This document shows, piece after piece, positions 60,846 to 64,000 of a stretch of 64,000 nucleotides of DNA. The DNA is taken from NCBI RefSeq assembly GCF_024171945.1, contig NZ_JAMTCR010000003.1, positions 920,211-984,210 of the forward strand, in the 5' to 3' direction. The stretch comes from Actinokineospora globicatena. GTDB taxonomy: Bacteria > Actinomycetota > Actinomycetes > Mycobacteriales > Pseudonocardiaceae. Within the stretch, counting starts at the first letter, position 1, and every line of letters starts with the position of its first letter. The translations under genes and the position numbers were made by a program. The notes below the pieces were generated by a model that saw nothing but the letters and a program-made list of their open reading frames with translations, was not told the origin of the DNA and ran no database searches.

Positions 60846-61481
60846 GTGCGATCTCAGAACTCGTGGCACCCCACCGGCAGGACAGCCGGGGTGGCACCGA
60901 ACCGATCCAATCCCACCGACCCGACGACGGATACCGGGTGCCGGTGGGCGCTGAAGCCCTCCGAGGGCGCGCCGGGCCCGGTCGACGGGGGTTGGTGGCC
61001 GCGGTCGACCGACCCTTCCACCGAGTTCCCCCCGCTGATCGCCGACATGGCCGCGTCGGGGATGGCGGTGCTGCGGGTCACCTACAACCTCAACGCCTGG
61101 GACCGGAGCGATCCCGAGATCGTCGTGGGCGACGCGGCGGTGCGGATGGAGGGCGTCCACGCCACGCACCCCCAGTCGGTCACCCTGATCGGACCCGATG
61201 GCACCGGGACCCGGTTGCTGGTGATCCCGCCCGCGACTCCGGGCGGTGCCGCGCGGGCGGCGCTGCGCGCGGCCACCGACGTCGATTCGACCGCCTCGGT
61301 CGCGGACATCCTGGAGTGGAACAACGTCTCCGTCCCCGACAGGGGTGTCGGGGACGCCTCGCCCGGTGCACCGACAGAGGCGTCATCTCCGGTGCACCGT
61401 TCGCGCACGCCGACCAGAGCGCACAAGACCGGTGACGACGAGCGGTGGGAGTCCGAGGGCGGCCGGTCCGACCTGCGCTGA
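60846..61481 (+). CDS. DUF5994 family protein
   Basis: 211 residues from the GTG at 60846, 2 nt after the AmaP stop. The family core is clear: CRWALKPSEGAPGPVDGGWWPRSTDPSTEFPPLI, AVLRVTYNLNAWDRSD and RRxE-type strands through HPQSVTLIGPDGTGTRLLVIPPATPGG. DUF5994 proteins are short actinobacterial proteins of unknown function. The C-terminal 55 residues are low-complexity and polar. Probably co-transcribed with the Gls24 operon. Confidence 0.85.
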   Translation: MRSQNSWHPTGRTAGVAPNRSNPTDPTTDTGCRWALKPSEGAPGPVDGGWWPRSTDPSTEFPPLIADMAASGMAVLRVTYNLNAWDRSDPEIVVGDAAVRMEGVHATHPQSVTLIGPDGTGTRLLVIPPATPGGAARAALRAATDVDSTASVADILEWNNVSVPDRGVGDASPGAPTEASSPVHRSRTPTRAHKTGDDERWESEGGRSDLR

Positions 61482-61981
61482 CGGGCCAGCTCATGGCCTG
61501 TACCACGCCCCGGGCCGCGGGCGCTTCGACGTCACAGAGTCCAGAACACGGTCCCACCGCGCTTGGGGTCAGGTAGCGCGAAGGAGTCCACCGGTGCTCG
61601 CCAGACCAGATCCGATGTAGCCCAAGCCCCGAGCAGAACCCAGGCGGTTGGCAGCAGGATGTCCTCGCCCATGCCCGCCGTGGGCACGCGGCGAGTCCCA
61701 ACCCGGCGATCGCCCACCTCGCGGTGGTGGACGGATCACGACTGGCGGCGTGGCGGCACGGGGCCGCCCCGGTGCTCGTCGCACGAGGCGGCGAGCCCTC
61801 ATCCCGCCGTGCCGAACAGTCCTACCAGGACGGCGTCAGCACATGGACTCGGGCGGCCACTCGCGGTCGCCAGTGCCGTCGCGATGACGTGGACCTCGGC
61901 GGCGGTCACCCCGGACCCCCACTGTTCCATCCACTGTGGACATTTGACGGGGGCGCTCGCCGGTCTCCTCGGCCGACGGTT
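61482..61981. other. 500 bp without a convincing gene
   Basis: Short stretches look protein-like on both strands: on + near 61697-61850 a frame with VVDGSRLAAWRHGAAPVLVA, on - near 61570-61640 a frame ending LPDPKRGGTVFW. Neither has a start, ribosome site or sustained codon bias. They may be debris of a lost gene. No repeat or hairpin stands out. Confidence 0.4.
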
Positions 61982-62512
61982 TCACCTGGTCGCACCACCG
62001 GGTTCGCCCCGACGCGACGCGACCACGTGCGAGCTCGGGGCGCCCGCGGTCTCTGGGGATGGCACGCGGCTCAAGCCGAGGATCTCGTCCAAGCCGGTGA
62101 GCGCCAGGGGTCTGGTCACCGCGGGCTGGTCGGCGATCAGCCGCAGTCCGAACCCGGCGGCGGTGAAGGTGTGGTGGGCGTGGACCATGACGCGCATGCC
62201 CGCCGCGCCGAGGAACGACACGGTGCGCAGGTCCAGCACGATCCCGATCGCACCCGGCATGGCCCGCACGTCGATGCGGGCGCGGCTCAGCGCCTCGGCC
62301 AGGGTCGGCGCGGTGACCATGTCCAGGTCGCCGGTGACCTGGACCCGCAACTCCGGGCCGCTCCAGGTGATCGCGAGGCGCAGCAACGGGCTACCGCGGA
62401 AAGACGCTTCTGGCGGACCGGGTTTCGGTCCACCGCGGCGCGGGGCGCGGGGCCGACGGATCCCGGGTTGGTCGCCCGGCGCAAAGGGGATGAGGTTCGA
62501 CTCCACGATCAA
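61982..62512 (-). CDS. STAS-domain protein, phospho-acceptor Ser replaced
   Basis: 176 residues, ATG at 62512. A basic, Pro-rich N-terminal extension (about 45 residues) precedes the STAS domain: LRVQVTGDLDMVTAPTLAEALSRA, GIVLDLRTVSFLGAAGMRVMV, ALTGLDEILGL. The loop that should read DSSG is GAAG, so the usual serine phosphorylation by an RsbW-type kinase is not possible at that position. The tail after 160 is polar. Divergent from the GAF-ANTAR gene. Confidence 0.85.
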   Translation of the reverse strand: MIVESNLIPFAPGDQPGIRRPRAPRRGGPKPGPPEASFRGSPLLRLAITWSGPELRVQVTGDLDMVTAPTLAEALSRARIDVRAMPGAIGIVLDLRTVSFLGAAGMRVMVHAHHTFTAAGFGLRLIADQPAVTRPLALTGLDEILGLSRVPSPETAGAPSSHVVASRRGEPGGATR

Positions 62513-62759
62513 CTCCTGACCTCCCGCCGCCTCCGGGCGCGCGGGGGTGTGAAGAGATCGTCGTCAGCGCGGGATCTGGGCACATGCCGACGAAGGAGAC
62601 CCCAGACTAACCCGATCTTGGCGATCGCGCACGGCTGGTTCTCGGGGGCGGGGGGCGGGCGCGCGCAGGCGCGTCTGCTCGCGTGCGACCCCAGCCGGGT
62701 GACGCGCAGCGAGCGGGGCGCACCCCGTAGGGTGACGTGGAGCTCGAGCGGAGGACTCA

Positions 62760-63485
62760 ATGGTGGAAGACCGGGTCCGGCGGTTGCGGGCCCTGGTGAG
62801 CGCGGGCCGGGTGGACCGGGACGCGTCCGTGGTCGGCCTGGTGTGCGAGTTGTGCGTGGCGGAGCTGTCGATCTCAGGGGCGGGGGCGACCGTGTTGAGC
62901 CACTTGCCCGACGACGTCGGTACGGCCCTGGGGCGCGGTCTGGTCTACGCGACGGACCCGGTCAGCGCGGGCTTGGAGGACCTGCAGCTGACCGTCAACG
63001 AGGGCCCCTGCCTGGACGCCTTCGCCTCCGGCGGACCGGTGCTGGTCGCGGACCTGGCGGCCGAGGCGGCGCGGTGGCCCGGGTTCACCCCGGCGGCGTG
63101 CGAGCTGGGCGTTGCCGCGGTGTTCTCCTTCCCGCTGCAGGTCGGGGTGGTGCGGTTGGGCTCACTGGACCTGCACCGCGACTCGGTCGGCCCGCTGAGC
63201 CGGGTGGAGATGGCCAACGCGCTGGTGCTGGCCGGCCTCGCGACCCAGGAGGTGGTGGCCGACCTCGACGGCCACGACGTGGCGGATCTGAGCTGGCTGG
63301 CGGACCCGCACGTGGAGATCCACCAGGCCGCGGGGATGGTGCAGGCGCAGCTGGGGGCGAGCACCGAGGTGGCCCTGCTGCGGTTGCGGGCGCACGCGTT
63401 CACCAGCGGCCTGCCGCTGGCGGAGGTGGCGCGCCAGGTCGTGGCCCGCGCGTTGCGGTTCACCGACGACGGGGACAGGCGATAA
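62760..63485 (+). CDS. GAF-ANTAR antitermination regulator
   Basis: 241 residues; the ATG at 62760 follows GGAGG. The GAF domain spans about 15-165 (CVAELSISGAGATVLSHLPDDVG, LTVNEGPCLDAFASGGPVLVADLAAEAARWPGF, FSFPLQVGVVRLGSLDLHRDS). The C-terminal ANTAR region has VEIHQAAGMVQAQLGASTEVALLRLRAHAFTSGLPLAEVARQVVARAL, matching the three-helix RNA-binding domain. It is expected to act as an antiterminator at hairpins. The acidic stop region overlaps a 9-codon frame leading into the next GAF gene. Confidence 0.92.
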   Translation: MVEDRVRRLRALVSAGRVDRDASVVGLVCELCVAELSISGAGATVLSHLPDDVGTALGRGLVYATDPVSAGLEDLQLTVNEGPCLDAFASGGPVLVADLAAEAARWPGFTPAACELGVAAVFSFPLQVGVVRLGSLDLHRDSVGPLSRVEMANALVLAGLATQEVVADLDGHDVADLSWLADPHVEIHQAAGMVQAQLGASTEVALLRLRAHAFTSGLPLAEVARQVVARALRFTDDGDRR

Positions 63486-63510
63486 TGGGTGTCAACGAAA
63501 GGTCGACTGG

Positions 63511-64000
63511 ATGAGCACAGCCCGGGATCAGCAGCTCGCGAGCACCTTCGTGGCACTGGCCGACACCCTGGTCGCGGACTTCGACGTGCTGGACTTCCTC
63601 GGACTGCTCACCGAGCGGGCGGTGGACCTGCTCGCGGTGGACGCCGCCGGGGTGATCCTGTCCGACCAGCGCGGCGGGTGGCGCCCGGCGGCGGGGTCCT
63701 CGGAGCACGCGCACTTGGTCGAGGTGTTCGCCGCCCAGACCAGGCAAGGCCCGTGCCTGGACTGCGTGCGCGGCGGGGTCGTGGTGGCGAGTTGGGACTT
63801 GGCCGAGGAGGCCGCGCGCTGGCCCGCCTTCGGTCCGGTCGCGGTCGCGGCGGGGTTCCGGGCGGTGTGCGCGGTGCCGATGCGGCTGCGCGACGACGTC
63901 ATCGGGGCGCTCACGCTGCTCAGCGCCGCGCCGGGGCCCATCGACGACGCCAGCGTCGCCCTGGGGCAGGCCCTCGCCGACGTCGCGACGATCGGGATCC
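63511..64000 (+). CDS. GAF domain regulator, probably GAF-ANTAR (cut by window edge)
   Basis: At least 163 residues, open at the right edge. MSTARDQQLASTFVALADTL, then VDLLAVDAAGVILSDQRGGW, QTRQGPCLDCVRGGVVVASWDLAEEAARWPAF and VCAVPMRLRDDVIGALTLLS. The order of blocks is the same as in the preceding GAF-ANTAR protein, so a C-terminal ANTAR domain beyond the edge is likely. It starts 26 bp after the previous stop and is linked by an overlapping 9-codon frame. Confidence 0.85.
   Translation, partial: MSTARDQQLASTFVALADTLVADFDVLDFLGLLTERAVDLLAVDAAGVILSDQRGGWRPAAGSSEHAHLVEVFAAQTRQGPCLDCVRGGVVVASWDLAEEAARWPAFGPVAVAAGFRAVCAVPMRLRDDVIGALTLLSAAPGPIDDASVALGQALADVATIGI

Noticed and set aside
61532-61717. 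Minus-strand frame ending LPDPKRGGTVFW as a gene
   Set aside because: Only about 60 codons, no start site or ribosome site, and bias does not continue; noted only as possible debris.

Overview
The window is about 70% G+C. Genes begin with GTG almost as often as ATG, many neighbours overlap by 4 nt (GTGA/ATGA), and several genes appear to have leaderless promoters. The families present (Hsp18-type regulator, DUF5994, DUF4383, Gls24/AmaP operon, GAF-ANTAR proteins, RsbW/SpoIIE/STAS partner switching, DUF2064, F420/deazaflavin-type enzymes) point to a filamentous actinomycete, most likely Pseudonocardiaceae. The family assignment is inference from gene content; no search was run.

Layout. 0-10.4 kb: stress and housekeeping genes (hsp18 with its divergent regulator, two overlapping aldo/keto reductases, a YihY membrane protein, a methyltransferase), then a small gene graveyard at about 6.26-7.47 kb (a catalase-peroxidase tail, a gutted Orn/Lys/Arg decarboxylase and a frameshifted alpha/beta hydrolase), then a STAS protein, a cytochrome P450 and an esterase-like hydrolase.

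10.4-31.0 kb: a biosynthetic gene cluster on the + strand, the main point of interest. It encodes a two-module NRPS split over two proteins (C-A[Ser]-PCP-C-A[Gly, part 1] and A[Gly, part 2]-PCP-thioester reductase), a P450, a type II thioesterase, a free-standing AT-ACP protein, a KS-CLF-KR-DH protein of the PUFA/heterocyst-glycolipid synthase type, a DHA2-type exporter and an FMN reductase. The glycine adenylation domain carries a luciferase-like monooxygenase between motifs A4 and A5 and an N-methyltransferase after A8. It is then cut by a stop codon, so that A9 and A10, with the catalytic lysine, begin the next protein. The logic suggests an unsaturated or hydroxylated acyl chain made by the PUFA-like proteins, condensed with Ser and then with an oxidised, N-methylated Gly, and released reductively. 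A class I acyl-CoA ligase lies convergently at the end (31.0-32.7 kb).

32.7-42.6 kb: SpoIIE phosphatase, RsbW-like kinase and a PAS-GAF protein; a GH13 glucosidase overlapping an LLM flavin oxidoreductase; a DUF2867/DUF6463 pair facing a TetR regulator with a perfect 22-bp palindromic operator; a low-G+C orphan ECF sigma factor; and a secreted GDSL-family protein that has lost its nucleophilic serine. 42.6-43.5 kb holds no intact gene, but has twin perfect hairpins and a probable remnant.

43.5-57.2 kb: a glutathione S-transferase-like protein, a deazaflavin-type nitroreductase, a tightly overlapping five-gene operon (GT2, DUF2064, methyltransferase, membrane-anchored sulfite-oxidase-like enzyme, membrane protein), a leaderless multi-spanning membrane protein, three NAD(P)-dependent or Zn-dependent oxidoreductases/epimerases, catalase HPII and a phosphoesterase. 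57.5-64 kb: DUF4383, a six-gene Gls24/AmaP alkaline-shock-type operon with overlapping starts, DUF5994, a STAS protein and two GAF(-ANTAR) proteins, the last cut by the window edge. Several genes in this half have possible SigB-type promoters (GTTT-N15-GGGTAT-like), which fits a general-stress neighbourhood around the cluster.
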